A program made the translations under genes and the position numbers. This document shows positions 1-7,283 of a DNA stretch of 11,560 nt, one piece after another. The notes under the pieces were generated by a model. It saw only the letters and a program-made list of their open reading frames with translations. It did not search any database and was not told where the DNA came from. Origin of the DNA: Microbacterium sp. (GTDB taxonomy: Bacteria > Actinomycetota > Actinomycetes > Actinomycetales > Microbacteriaceae); assembly GCA_003524435.1 (NCBI GenBank), contig DQHP01000116.1, positions 1-11,560 of the forward strand. The letters run 5' to 3'. Positions within the stretch are counted from its first letter, which is position 1. Every line of letters begins with the position of its first letter.

Positions 1-1377
1 TCCACGCCCGGGGGCGGCGCGGCCACGGCGGAACTCACGCTGCCGGGCTTTCACCACGACGTGTGCTCTGCGGTGCACCCGTTGGCGCTGGAATCACGCT
101 TCTTCCGGGAGTTCGACCTCTCCCAGCGGGTGCCATTCGCGGTGCCTGACATTTCGTTCGCCCATCCACTCGATGGCGGACGAGCTGGCATCGCGTACCG
201 GGATCTCGACCGCACGCGGGACGACCTCGGACGTGACGGTGCGGCCTACTCCTCGTTGCTGCGTCCGCTCGTGGACCGGGCCACGCGAGTCGCCGACTTC
301 ACCGGTGACACGCTGTTGCGGGTGCCGCGCGACATTCCCACCGCCGCCCTCTTCGGACTCGGCGCGATGGAGCAGGGCACGCTGCTGTGGAACGCGCGCT
401 TCCGTGAAGATATTGCGCCGGCGCTACTCACCGGTGTCGCTGCGCACACGATCCTGCCGCTTCCGAGTTTGGCAAGCGCCGGAGCTGGACTCGCACTCGC
501 CGCATATGGTCATGCGAAGGGCTGGCCGATACCGATCGGAGGCAGCCAGGCGATCATCGATTCAATGGTCGCGGATCTGCAAGCGCACGGCGGCGAGCTT
601 GTGACCGATCACGAAGTGACCTCGCTTGACGAGCTCCCTCCGTCGCGGGTGACGCTGTTCGATGTCACGCCGCGGGCTCTGCTCCGAATCGCCGGGAAAC
701 GGATGCCGGCACGCTATCGGCGCGCACTGTCTCGTTTCCGCTATGGCAATGCCGTGGCAAAGGTCGACTTCGCCCTTTCCGAGCCAGTGCCGTGGACGAA
801 TCCCGAGCTGCGTCAGGCCGGGACGCTGCATGTCGGGGGCACACGAGCCGAGATCGCCGCCGCGGAGAATGCGGTGACGCGCGGCGATCTCCCAGAGAAT
901 CCGTACGTGCTCGTCTCGCAACCATCCGTCTTTGACGACACTCGCGCACCGGCAGGTAAGCACACGCTCTGGGCCTACACCCATGTTCCTGCGGGCTCGC
1001 ACGCTGACCGTGCTGACGCGGTGATCGGACAGATAGAGAGGTTCGCACCGGGCTTCCGCGACACGGTCCTCGCCACGTCATCGCGCACAGCGGTGGAGGT
1101 GGAGTCCCACAATCCGAACTATCCGGGAGGTGACATCGCTGCGGGAACACCCGATCTGACGCAACTGCTGCGTCGCCCAGTGGTCAGCCCTGACCCGTGG
1201 CGCACACCAATGCCCGGCGTGTATTTGTGCTCCTCCTCGACAACTCCGGGTCCAGGCGTTCATGGCCTGGCCGGCTGGCATGCAGCACTGAGTGCACTGC
1301 GGCATGACTTTGGCAGCCGTGCGCTTCCTAACCTCACGCCCGAGACCGACACGGACGCTGCATCGACTGACGGATAA
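1..1377 (+). CDS. NAD(P)/FAD-dependent oxidoreductase, phytoene desaturase-like (5'-truncated by window edge)
   Basis: The frame is open from base 1, so the gene starts outside the window; 458 codons are visible and only the N-terminal Rossmann segment with the GxGxxG dinucleotide motif should be missing. The visible start reads GGGAATAELTLPGFHHDVCS, which continues a conserved early block of COG1233 phytoene dehydrogenase-like oxidoreductases. The C-terminus carries the typical FAD-contacting block (GVYLCSSSTTPGPGVHGLAG, near the 3' end) preceded by a NPNYPGGDI-type segment. Family members are flavoproteins that oxidise or isomerise lipophilic substrates such as carotenoids, but no neighbouring crt gene is visible, so the substrate is unknown. 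The last ~20 residues (Asp/Thr-rich) look like an unstructured tail. The TAA stop lies inside a likely -10 box of the next gene. An internal GTG at 61 should not be taken as the start. Confidence 0.85.
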   Translation, partial: STPGGGAATAELTLPGFHHDVCSAVHPLALESRFFREFDLSQRVPFAVPDISFAHPLDGGRAGIAYRDLDRTRDDLGRDGAAYSSLLRPLVDRATRVADFTGDTLLRVPRDIPTAALFGLGAMEQGTLLWNARFREDIAPALLTGVAAHTILPLPSLASAGAGLALAAYGHAKGWPIPIGGSQAIIDSMVADLQAHGGELVTDHEVTSLDELPPSRVTLFDVTPRALLRIAGKRMPARYRRALSRFRYGNAVAKVDFALSEPVPWTNPELRQAGTLHVGGTRAEIAAAENAVTRGDLPENPYVLVSQPSVFDDTRAPAGKHTLWAYTHVPAGSHADRADAVIGQIERFAPGFRDTVLATSSRTAVEVESHNPNYPGGDIAAGTPDLTQLLRRPVVSPDPWRTPMPGVYLCSSSTTPGPGVHGLAGWHAALSALRHDFGSRALPNLTPETDTDAASTDG

Positions 1378-1378
1378 T
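1373..1378 (+). promoter_or_regulatory. Candidate -10 box for leaderless DUF1801 gene, overlapping a stop codon
   Basis: GATAAT (5 of 6 matches to TATAAT) lies exactly 6 nt before the ATG at 1385, so transcription would begin at or next to the start codon. The box contains the TAA stop (1375-1377) of the oxidoreductase. No good -35 element is visible 16-19 nt upstream. The gene has only a weak purine stretch (GGGGCG) directly before the ATG and no properly spaced Shine-Dalgarno site, which favours leaderless translation. Confidence 0.45.
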
Positions 1379-1384
1379 GGGGCG

Positions 1385-1810
1385 ATGAAGAAGACCGGTA
1401 CGAATATCGCGGCACTGATCGCCTCGGCATCCCCCGCCATACGACGACGTGACGCGGAGACGCTGACCGCCCTCATGCAGGAGATCTCAGGCCACGAACC
1501 CGCGACCTGGGGAACCATCATCGGCTTCGGTTCCTGCCACTACCGCTACCCCACCGGCAACGAGGGCGACTCACCCGTCATCTGCTTCGCTCCGCGCAAG
1601 GCCGCCAGCACGATCTACTTGCTTGACGGTGTCAGCGCCCACGCTGAGGCGCTCTCCACGCTCGGCCCGCACACGACCGGTGCCGGTTGCCTCTATCTGA
1701 AGAACCTTGACGACATTGATCTCGATGTGCTGCGTGGCATCCTGCACCGCTCTCTCGCCTGGGTCAAGGCGGGCGGGAGCGACCAGATCGACCTGACCGT
1801 CACGCAATAG
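1385..1810 (+). CDS. DUF1801 domain-containing protein
   Basis: A 141-residue cytoplasmic protein that matches the DUF1801 (YdhG-like) family over its full length. The signature segments are EISGHEPATWGTIIGFGSCHYRY (residues about 43-65, here with the usual GFGSYHYRY-type core), the CFAPRK segment, and TGAGCLYLKNLDDIDLDVL near the C-terminus (family form TGKSCLYIKRL). The family's biochemical role is not established; related folds have been compared to small ligand-binding or iron-chaperone-like proteins, so no function is assigned. ATG 1385 was chosen because residues before it (an open frame back to 1292) translate the tail of the upstream gene out of frame and show no family similarity. 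It follows the oxidoreductase by 7 nt but may have its own promoter (GATAAT, 1373-1378). It converges on the serine hydrolase. Confidence 0.88.
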   Translation: MKKTGTNIAALIASASPAIRRRDAETLTALMQEISGHEPATWGTIIGFGSCHYRYPTGNEGDSPVICFAPRKAASTIYLLDGVSAHAEALSTLGPHTTGAGCLYLKNLDDIDLDVLRGILHRSLAWVKAGGSDQIDLTVTQ

Positions 1811-1845
1811 CTTTTCCATGCGTGTCTCAAACTCGCTCCGCGAGT
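1801..1845. terminator. Two adjacent hairpins between convergent genes
   Basis: CACGCA (1801-1806) pairs with TGCGTG (1819-1824), spanning the TAG stop of the DUF1801 gene. ACTCGC (1831-1836) pairs with GCGAGT (1840-1845) across a 3-nt loop, just past the 3' end of the oppositely directed serine hydrolase (stop 1856-1858). Neither is followed by a proper T-tract; TTTT (1812-1815) lies within the first loop. Many actinobacterial terminators lack a U-tract, so a bidirectional terminator is plausible but not proven. Confidence 0.4.
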
Positions 1846-1855
1846 CAGGCAGGCT

Positions 1856-2674
1856 TCAACGAGCGCCGTAGCGCGAGACGATCTCTTCGGTGAGCGGCGG
1901 CCAGATGCGCTTGTGCTCGTCGCTGAAAGCCACGCCCGAGAGGAAAGCGGCGGCAAGATCGCGAGAGCGGTCTACAAAGAAGAAGCTGCCCTGTCCGCCG
2001 AAGTGCCCGGCCGTCTCCGGCGCGAACGAGTCGCTCAGCCAGTGCGGGCTCTTGACTCCCTTCAGCTCGAACCCCAGACCCCACTGATTGTCATCGAATG
2101 AGCCGTAGCCGGGGACGACTCCGCGCAGCCCTGGCCGTGAGACCCTGAGCGCGAGATCTCTCAGCGCCGCAGGGATCAGCGTCGGCCGCAGCACCTCGCG
2201 CCCGAAGAGCAGCAGGTCGGCAATCGATGCCTGGTAGCCGGCGGAGGGCCGGCCGGTCACCTCGATCTCCGTCATCCCAAGAGGCGTCGTGACCTCGCGG
2301 CTCATCCAGTCGGAAAATGGCGTGCCCACAGCTTCCGCTATGTGCGCACCCAGAGCATCGAACCCAGCGTTCGAGTAGATGCGGCGCGTGCCGGGAGCAG
2401 CCTGTGACTGGTCACCCTCGAAGGGTAGCCCGCTGGTGTGATCGAGCAGATTGAGCACAGTCGAGCCTTCCGGGCCCGCGGGCTCGTCGAGGTCGATGAG
2501 TCCGCGTTCGACGGCGATCAACGCTCCCCACGCCGTTAGCGGCTTGCTCACCGATGCCAGCGCAAGCGCAGCATGCGGGTCTCCCTGCGCAGCAATGGTC
2601 TGCTCGGGGCCGGTGACCCCGACGAGGGCGGTGTGCGCAAAGCCGTCGGTCGCGGCGAAAGTTGTCGTCTCCAC
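1856..2674 (-). CDS. Serine hydrolase, beta-lactamase/PBP-like (AmpC/EstB class C fold)
   Basis: This is a 272-residue protein (from GTG 2674) of the PF00144 beta-lactamase family. It has the catalytic S-V-S-K (SxxK; Ser41 and Lys44), the Y-S-N motif (Tyr100) and H-F-G-G (from residue 224) in the place of the KTG box. In between are LLDHTSGLP and YSNAGFDALG, both characteristic. All catalytic residues are therefore present; likely activities are peptidase, esterase or D-amino-acid-peptide hydrolysis, and antibiotic resistance cannot be inferred. There is no signal peptide. Start choice: the frame is open to 2797, but that would read through a large hairpin; ATG 2716 adds a poor MSRHHRRPPWDDGS segment with low third-position GC; GTG 2674 begins just before the fold and has GACGAT exactly 6 nt upstream. 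The gene follows glyS by 162 nt and is shorter than many relatives (350-400 aa). Confidence 0.83.
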   Translation of the reverse strand: METTTFAATDGFAHTALVGVTGPEQTIAAQGDPHAALALASVSKPLTAWGALIAVERGLIDLDEPAGPEGSTVLNLLDHTSGLPFEGDQSQAAPGTRRIYSNAGFDALGAHIAEAVGTPFSDWMSREVTTPLGMTEIEVTGRPSAGYQASIADLLLFGREVLRPTLIPAALRDLALRVSRPGLRGVVPGYGSFDDNQWGLGFELKGVKSPHWLSDSFAPETAGHFGGQGSFFFVDRSRDLAAAFLSGVAFSDEHKRIWPPLTEEIVSRYGAR

Positions 2675-2735
2675 ACTGCCATCGTCCCATGGCGGCCGAC
2701 GGTGATGTCTGCTCATCCACGCCGCGTATGCCGAG

Positions 2736-2805
2736 CCCCCGTCTTGCCGCCGACGCCCCGACGTAGTCGCGTTGGCACGACGGGGGGTCGACAGCAAGAC
2801 GGGGG
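2736..2805. repeat. Large nested inverted repeat downstream of glyS
   Basis: Outer arms CCCCCGTCTTGC (2736-2747) and GCAAGACGGGGG (2794-2805) are perfect 12-bp complements. Further in, CGAC (2751-2754) pairs with GTCG (2787-2790) and CCCCG (2756-2760) with CGGGG (2781-2785), so about 21 pairs stack with small bulges. The right arm runs into eight Gs (2801-2808). It lies between glyS (stop 2837) and the serine hydrolase on the same strand, with no T-tract on either side. It could act as a Rho-independent-like terminator or 3' stabiliser for glyS, or be a copy of a palindromic intergenic repeat; only one copy is in this window. Confidence 0.7.
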
Positions 2806-2836
2806 GGGTCAGCGAAACAAAGTGAGAGGGAGCAGC

Positions 2837-4222
2837 TCAGGCGCCCTTCAAACGCTCCGCGAGGTAGTCGTTCAGCTCAGCGACCGGTACGCGCTCCTGC
2901 TCCATCGTGTCGCGGTCACGCACTGTCACGGCGTTATCGTCAATCGAGTCGAAGTCGACCGTGACGCAGAACGGGGTTCCGATCTCATCCTGGCGGCGGT
3001 AGCGGCGACCGATGGCGCCAGCGTCATCGAAGTCGATGGCCCAGCGGCCGCGCAGCGAGTCAGCGACCTCGCGAGCGAGCGGCGAGAGGCGCTCATTGCG
3101 CGACAGCGGCAGGACAGCGACCTTGACCGGAGCCAGACGCGGGTCGAGCTTGAGCACGGTGCGAGTGTCGGTGCCGCCCTTGGCGTTGGGGACTTCTTCT
3201 TCGACATACGAGTCGACGAGGAACGCCATCATCGAGCGCGTCAGGCCGAAGGACGGCTCGATCACATAGGGCGTGTAACGCTCGCCCGATGCCTGGTCGA
3301 AGTACGACAGGCTCTGACCGGATGCTTCGGAGTGGCTGTTCAAATCGAAATCGGTGCGGTTGGCGACACCCATCAGCTCGCCCCACTCGGATCCCGCGAA
3401 GTTGAAGCGATACTCGAAGTCGATCGTGCCCGCGGAATAATGCGCGCGCTCATCTTCAGGAACATCGAAGCGGCGCATGTTCTCTGCGTCGATACCCAGG
3501 TCGATGAACCATGCCCAGCATGCCTCAACCCAGTGCTCAAACCATTCCTGCGCTTCGGCGGGCGGCACAAAGAACTCAATTTCCATCTGCTCGAACTCGC
3601 GGGTGCGGAAGATGAAGTTTCCGGGGGTGATCTCGTTGCGGAACGCCTTACCGACTTGGCCGATGCCGAACGGCGGCTTCTTGCGGCTTGCGGTGAGCAC
3701 GTTCGCGAAGTTCACGAAGATGCCCTGAGCGGTCTCGGGGCGCAGGTAATACAGTCCCGACTCGTCATCGACGACGCCGAGGTAGGTCTTCACCAGACCG
3801 GAGAACGATCGGGGCTCTGTCCACTTGCCACGCGTACCGCAATCGGGGCAGGCAATGTCGGCCATGCCGTTCTCAGGCTTACGGCCCTTCTTCGCCTCGA
3901 AGGCTTCGAGGAGGTGATCCTCGCGGTGACGCTTGTGACACTGGAGGCATTCGACCAGCGGGTCGCTGAAAGTTGCGACGTGGCCAGAGGCCTCCCACAC
4001 ACGCTTGGGGAGGATGATCGAGGAGTCAAGGCCGACCATGTCGCCGCGTCCACGAACGAAGGTCTGCCACCACTGGCGACGGATGTTCTCTTTGAGCTCG
4101 GTACCGAGGGGACCGTAGTCCCAGGCTGAACGCGAACCGCCGTAGATCTCACCTGCTTGAAACACGAACCCGCGGTGGCGGGCGAGGCTGATGACCTTAT
4201 CGAGGCGGGACTGTTCGGCCAT
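2837..4222 (-). CDS. glyS: Glycyl-tRNA synthetase (single-chain, class II)
   Basis: The enzyme charges tRNA-Gly with glycine in the cytosol. The 461 residues are the normal length for the dimeric bacterial/archaeal-type enzyme rather than the alpha2-beta2 form. Residues 18-40 hold the glycine-binding start (RGFVFQAGEIYGG then WDYGPLG). C92-x-x-C95 and C125-x-x-C128 form a zinc-binding insertion. RPETAQGIFVNF is at 161-172, class II motif 2 (FRNEITPGNFIFRTREFEQ) at about 194-212, and motif 3 with GLTR at 326-329. The C-terminal anticodon-binding domain begins near 362 (RLAPVKVAVLPL). The ATG at 4222 is fixed by GGAG 5 nt upstream and by the usual N-terminus; the frame is open farther up to 4327 but that part is proline-rich and unlike the family. 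No tRNA-sensing T-box is visible in the 114-nt leader. Confidence 0.97.
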   Translation of the reverse strand: MAEQSRLDKVISLARHRGFVFQAGEIYGGSRSAWDYGPLGTELKENIRRQWWQTFVRGRGDMVGLDSSIILPKRVWEASGHVATFSDPLVECLQCHKRHREDHLLEAFEAKKGRKPENGMADIACPDCGTRGKWTEPRSFSGLVKTYLGVVDDESGLYYLRPETAQGIFVNFANVLTASRKKPPFGIGQVGKAFRNEITPGNFIFRTREFEQMEIEFFVPPAEAQEWFEHWVEACWAWFIDLGIDAENMRRFDVPEDERAHYSAGTIDFEYRFNFAGSEWGELMGVANRTDFDLNSHSEASGQSLSYFDQASGERYTPYVIEPSFGLTRSMMAFLVDSYVEEEVPNAKGGTDTRTVLKLDPRLAPVKVAVLPLSRNERLSPLAREVADSLRGRWAIDFDDAGAIGRRYRRQDEIGTPFCVTVDFDSIDDNAVTVRDRDTMEQERVPVAELNDYLAERLKGA

Positions 4223-4278
4223 GGTGGCTCCAATGGTCGCATGCGGCGGGGATTCGCCCGAGAACGCGGGCGCCTTCC

Positions 4279-4307
4279 ATACTATCCGCGCTATTGCCGG
4301 GGGGCAG
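4279..4307 (-). promoter_or_regulatory. Candidate glyS promoter
   Basis: In the 114-nt gap before glyS the minus strand reads GGATAGTATGG; TAGTAT (4279-4284) or the overlapping GATAGT fits a -10 box. About 17 nt further upstream is only a weak -35 (CTGCCC, 4302-4307). This would give a leader of about 50 nt ending in the GGAG Shine-Dalgarno site. It suggests glyS can be transcribed apart from the GNAT-HIT pair. Confidence 0.35.
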
Positions 4308-4336
4308 CCGTGAGGTGGCGGGGGCACCGCCTCCGA

Positions 4337-4957
4337 TCATCGGTTCGGGAACTTCTCTCCTCCACCGGCCGCGAGCGACTCGGCGACGATGCGAGTGTGC
4401 TCGTCGGCCATCTCTTGCGGAAGAGGGGGAAGCACGTCATCCCAGAAGGCAAGTGCCGCGCCGCGCCCCTGCATCATGCCGGCGGGGCGCGCGAGCGCCC
4501 ACATGTGCAGATGAGCGGATCCGTCGTTCCAGCGGCCGAAGTGACAGCGAGCGACGCCAGGAATGGTTTTCACCGCTTCCGAGACCCGCTGCATCAGCGG
4601 ACCCAGATCAGAGAGGACCTCAACCGGCGCATCCTCGAGCAGCCAATGCTCGCGAGGTGAGATCGCCGCCATGAACGGCAGCCCGCGCGGCCCTGGCATC
4701 ACACTCACCTGCCAACGATCGTCCTGCCAGATTATGTTCGGCGACGGCCTACATGGACCGCACTCGGAGGGATCCATCTCGCCGCCGCGCGGCTTCTCTG
4801 GTACGACCATCGGCTCAAGTGGCCGCATCCGGATTTCTTCGAATGCCCAGGGCAACCCGTCGCTCAGCGTCGAGGCATCCAGCACTTCACCAATTGGCAA
4901 ACGTGAATGAAACGGTGATTCAGCGGGATGCTGCGCAACTTCTGCTTCGGAACTCAT
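4337..4957 (-). CDS. HIT-like family protein (nucleotide hydrolase/transferase fold)
   Basis: A 206-residue soluble protein with a histidine-triad-like motif H-L-H-M-W at residues 149-153, inside ARCHFGRWNDGSAHLHMWAL. In canonical HIT proteins (HxHxHxx) the middle His is the nucleophile; it is kept here as His151, while the third His is Trp153. A CGPC pair (Cys66, Cys69) precedes the fold, resembling zinc sites seen in some HIT or GalT-like proteins. The segment from about residue 82 (WQVSVMPGPRG) looks like the HIT beta-sheet. Likely activity is cleavage or transfer on a nucleoside phosphate, substrate unknown. It begins 21 nt after the GNAT gene on the same strand, so the two probably share a transcript. 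GGGGAG abuts the ATG with no spacer, which is unusual; a start slightly further in is possible. Confidence 0.72.
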   Translation of the reverse strand: MSSEAEVAQHPAESPFHSRLPIGEVLDASTLSDGLPWAFEEIRMRPLEPMVVPEKPRGGEMDPSECGPCRPSPNIIWQDDRWQVSVMPGPRGLPFMAAISPREHWLLEDAPVEVLSDLGPLMQRVSEAVKTIPGVARCHFGRWNDGSAHLHMWALARPAGMMQGRGAALAFWDDVLPPLPQEMADEHTRIVAESLAAGGGEKFPNR

Positions 4958-4978
4958 CTCCCCATAGAAGCAGACGAA

Positions 4979-5674
4979 TCACGCAGTGAACAGATACCCG
5001 CGCTTCACGTCGAAGCCTGCGATTCTCAACCCGCGTCCGCGCAACTCTTCCATCTGCGCGCGAAGGCGCGTGCGCCACTCATGCGCAGCATCCGGATCCG
5101 ATTCGCGCATCGACTCGACATCCGAGGGAATCTCTAGCGTCGCCACGACGGTCTCTTCCGCCGGCGCCTTAGCAATGTCGGCGAGGGCCCACTCCACATC
5201 GAGGCGGTCACTCTCATCCCCTGCGTCACCGCCGCCGAAGATGCCGTAATTGTTCACTGAGTAACCAGTAACTCGCGCGCCGAGCACGGAGATGAAGAAG
5301 TGCGCGTTGCGCGCAACCAGCGGATCGAACGTCCAGGTGATGCAACCAACGTCTTGCGAGAAGGCCCACTGCCGCTGGTGCTCTTTGAGCTCGCGCCCCC
5401 ACCCACGCCCGCGATACTCGGGCAACAGCGCCGTGATGTGCGAGTGCATCCGTCGTCGGCCTGGAGCGCCGAAGAACGCGATAGATGACCCCACCATGCG
5501 CTCCGCGCCATCCTCGTCATCGAAGAATCCAACGACATAATTACCGGACTGCTGGAGCGCACGCAAGGTGCCAGCGTCGATAACGCGTTCAGGCCCACGG
5601 ATGGAATCCAGCAGGCTCTGCGCGTCAAGAATGAGTTCAACGGTGTCGAGATCACGGATGCTTCGCACAGTCAC
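4979..5674 (-). CDS. GNAT-superfamily protein (COG3375-like acetyltransferase)
   Basis: 231 residues. The acetyl-CoA-binding loop is visible as YRGRGWGREL (residues 87-96; pattern R-x-x-G-x-G), preceded by the beta-strand segment HSHITALLPE. ITWTFDPLVARNAHFF (112-127), then LGA and NNYG, and DRLDVEW (156-162) match the particular subfamily usually annotated as predicted GNAT superfamily acetyltransferase (COG3375). Members of that group are sometimes found next to menaquinone or N-acylamino-acid racemase genes, but none is here, so the acceptor is unknown. The start is GTG 5674, with a purine-rich GAAGAGAG about 6-8 nt upstream; GTG 5668 (third codon) is an alternative. It is divergent from the MFS exporter and leads the HIT gene in a likely two-gene unit. 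Confidence 0.85.
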   Translation of the reverse strand: MTVRSIRDLDTVELILDAQSLLDSIRGPERVIDAGTLRALQQSGNYVVGFFDDEDGAERMVGSSIAFFGAPGRRRMHSHITALLPEYRGRGWGRELKEHQRQWAFSQDVGCITWTFDPLVARNAHFFISVLGARVTGYSVNNYGIFGGGDAGDESDRLDVEWALADIAKAPAEETVVATLEIPSDVESMRESDPDAAHEWRTRLRAQMEELRGRGLRIAGFDVKRGYLFTA

Positions 5675-5758
5675 AGTCTGCTCTCTTCAGCACGTATCTC
5701 CCAATCCGGCGTCCTTCGCAGGCAGGACGGGCACCGCGCCGCCGCGACTGTTACAGGA

Positions 5759-5790
5759 TTGACCCCGACCTCCCCTTTGGCCGATAGCCT
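5759..5790 (+). promoter_or_regulatory. Candidate leaderless promoter of the MFS gene
   Basis: TTGACC (5759-5764) is a good -35. GATAGC (5783-5788, spacing 18) or the overlapping TAGCCT (5785-5790, spacing 20) serves as -10. TAGCCT ends exactly 6 nt before the GTG start at 5797. The codon before that GTG is an in-frame TGA (5794-5796), and there is no Shine-Dalgarno sequence, so a leaderless mRNA is likely. A short CTGT-T-ACAG repeat (5748-5756) lies just upstream of the -35. Confidence 0.5.
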
Positions 5791-5796
5791 GTCTGA

Positions 5797-7239
5797 GTGG
5801 GAAATAGCGATGAGAGAGCTAGGAAACGGCTCTCCCGCACCCCTAACCGTGGCCTGACTGTTGCGGCACTCGCGTTTGCGGGCTTGGTCTCGGCGTTCAT
5901 GTTCACGCTGGTCGTGCCGCTCCAGGCTGAACTGCCGCACTTGCTGAATGCGTCCCGCGAGGACACCACGTGGGTCGTCACGATCACACTTCTCGTTGCC
6001 GCCATTGCCACCCCGATTTCGGGGCGTCTCGGCGATATGTACGGCAAGCGACGTGTTGTCTTCGTCCTACTGGTGCTCTTGATTGTCGGCTCAGTGGTCG
6101 CCGCGCTTTCGACCTCCATCGTCGGAGTAATCATCGGCCGCGCGTTTCAGGGCGCTGTGACCGGCGTCATCCCGCTCGGCATCGCAATCATGCGCGACAT
6201 TCTGCCGACGAATCGGCTGGGAACCGCGGTCGCGCTGATGAGTGCGACCATGGGCGTGGGCGGCGCCCTCGGCATGCCAGCCGCGGCTTACCTCGCACTC
6301 AACGCCGACTGGCACTCGCTCTTCTGGCTCGCGGCCGGGCTCGGCGTCATTGGCCTGGTTCTGATCTTCCTGTTCGTTCCCGAAGACGTGTTACTCTCCC
6401 CCGGCCGGCTGGATATTCTCGGCGCCGTCGGCCTCGCCATAGGCCTCACCGGACTGCTTCTGTACGTCTCTCGCGGGGCCGAGTGGGGCTGGACCTCGCC
6501 AATCGGTCTCACACTCCTCCTCGGTGGCCTGCTCGTCATGCTGTTGTGGGGCTGGTATCAGCTGCGCACCACTGACCCACTGCTCGATCTGCGCGTCGCG
6601 GCGAGGCCTGCCGTACTGCTTACCAACATCGCCGCGATCGGGATGGGCTTTGCACTGTTCTCGTCGAACGTCACGTTTCCGCAGATGTTGGAACTCCCGG
6701 TCGAAACCGGTTCTGGTTTCGGCCTAGACATGCTCACGGCCGCATTCATCATCGTGCCCTCGGGGCTGGTCATGATGGTGATCTCACCGCTGTCAGGGTG
6801 GCTGGAGCGCACGATCGGTCCGCGCCCGCTTTTCACCGCCGGCGCTGCGGCGATCGTGATCGCCTATGTCTTCGTGCTCGTGTGGTCGACCGAGTGGGTG
6901 CACATCCTCATCGCCAATGCGATCATCGGCGTAGGCATCGGCTTCACCTTCGCTGCAATGCCCATGATCATCATGCGGTCGGTGCCTGCGAATGAGACCG
7001 GGGCCTCCAACGGACTCAATGCGCTCTTTCGGTCGGTCGGCACATCGAGCGCGTCAGCGGTCATGGGCGGCGTGCTCGCCGCGATGAGCGTCGAGGTTGA
7101 TGGGGTCGCGATACCAACCCGAGAGGCTTTCGACGTCTGTTTCTGGCTCGCGATCATCGCCGGCTTCATCGCTTTGGTGCTGTCATTGCTGATTCCGAAG
7201 AACCGCGCGATCGAACCACGCCCGTCGCTTCCGAGCTGA
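5797..7239 (+). CDS. MFS transporter, DHA2-type drug/metabolite exporter (14 TM)
   Basis: A 480-residue inner-membrane proton antiporter of the DHA2 (EmrB/QacA-like) branch. A short basic cytosolic N-terminus (residues 1-18) is followed by about 14 hydrophobic segments, at roughly 20-41, 58-76, 86-104, 106-131, 141-157, 163-185, 196-213, 226-243, 261-280, 303-323, 335-352, 358-380, around 396-420 and 439-466. Motif A, GRLGDMYGKRR (76-86), sits between TM2 and TM3 as expected. The conserved ANETGASNGLNALFRSVGTS (398-417) is typical for DHA2 exporters. The substrate cannot be read from sequence. GTG 5797 is the first codon after an in-frame stop and the next plausible start (Met35) would lie inside TM1, so this start is secure. 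It is divergent from the GNAT gene. The MarR gene 600 nt downstream could be its regulator, but its operator-like palindrome does not recur here. Confidence 0.93.
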   Translation: MGNSDERARKRLSRTPNRGLTVAALAFAGLVSAFMFTLVVPLQAELPHLLNASREDTTWVVTITLLVAAIATPISGRLGDMYGKRRVVFVLLVLLIVGSVVAALSTSIVGVIIGRAFQGAVTGVIPLGIAIMRDILPTNRLGTAVALMSATMGVGGALGMPAAAYLALNADWHSLFWLAAGLGVIGLVLIFLFVPEDVLLSPGRLDILGAVGLAIGLTGLLLYVSRGAEWGWTSPIGLTLLLGGLLVMLLWGWYQLRTTDPLLDLRVAARPAVLLTNIAAIGMGFALFSSNVTFPQMLELPVETGSGFGLDMLTAAFIIVPSGLVMMVISPLSGWLERTIGPRPLFTAGAAAIVIAYVFVLVWSTEWVHILIANAIIGVGIGFTFAAMPMIIMRSVPANETGASNGLNALFRSVGTSSASAVMGGVLAAMSVEVDGVAIPTREAFDVCFWLAIIAGFIALVLSLLIPKNRAIEPRPSLPS

Positions 7240-7283
7240 CGTCGCCGGCAGAGCCCGAGACGCGGCCGAAGACGTGAGCGACC

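Noticed and set aside
1292..1384. Upstream start for the DUF1801 gene at 1292
   Set aside because: It overlaps the conserved tail of the oxidoreductase in another frame and adds residues not seen in DUF1801 proteins.
2675..2797. N-terminal extension of the serine hydrolase to the ORF limit at 2797
   Set aside because: It would translate part of the nested inverted repeat and a basic, low-GC3 stretch unlike the family.
2573..4129. Long open frame (518 codons) antisense to glyS on the + strand
   Set aside because: It is a shadow of the glyS codon pattern in high-GC DNA; its translation has no recognisable domain, and glyS is fully conserved on the other strand.
5970..6575. Arg/His-rich frame inside the MFS gene
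   Set aside because: Out-of-frame reading of the transporter; no domain.
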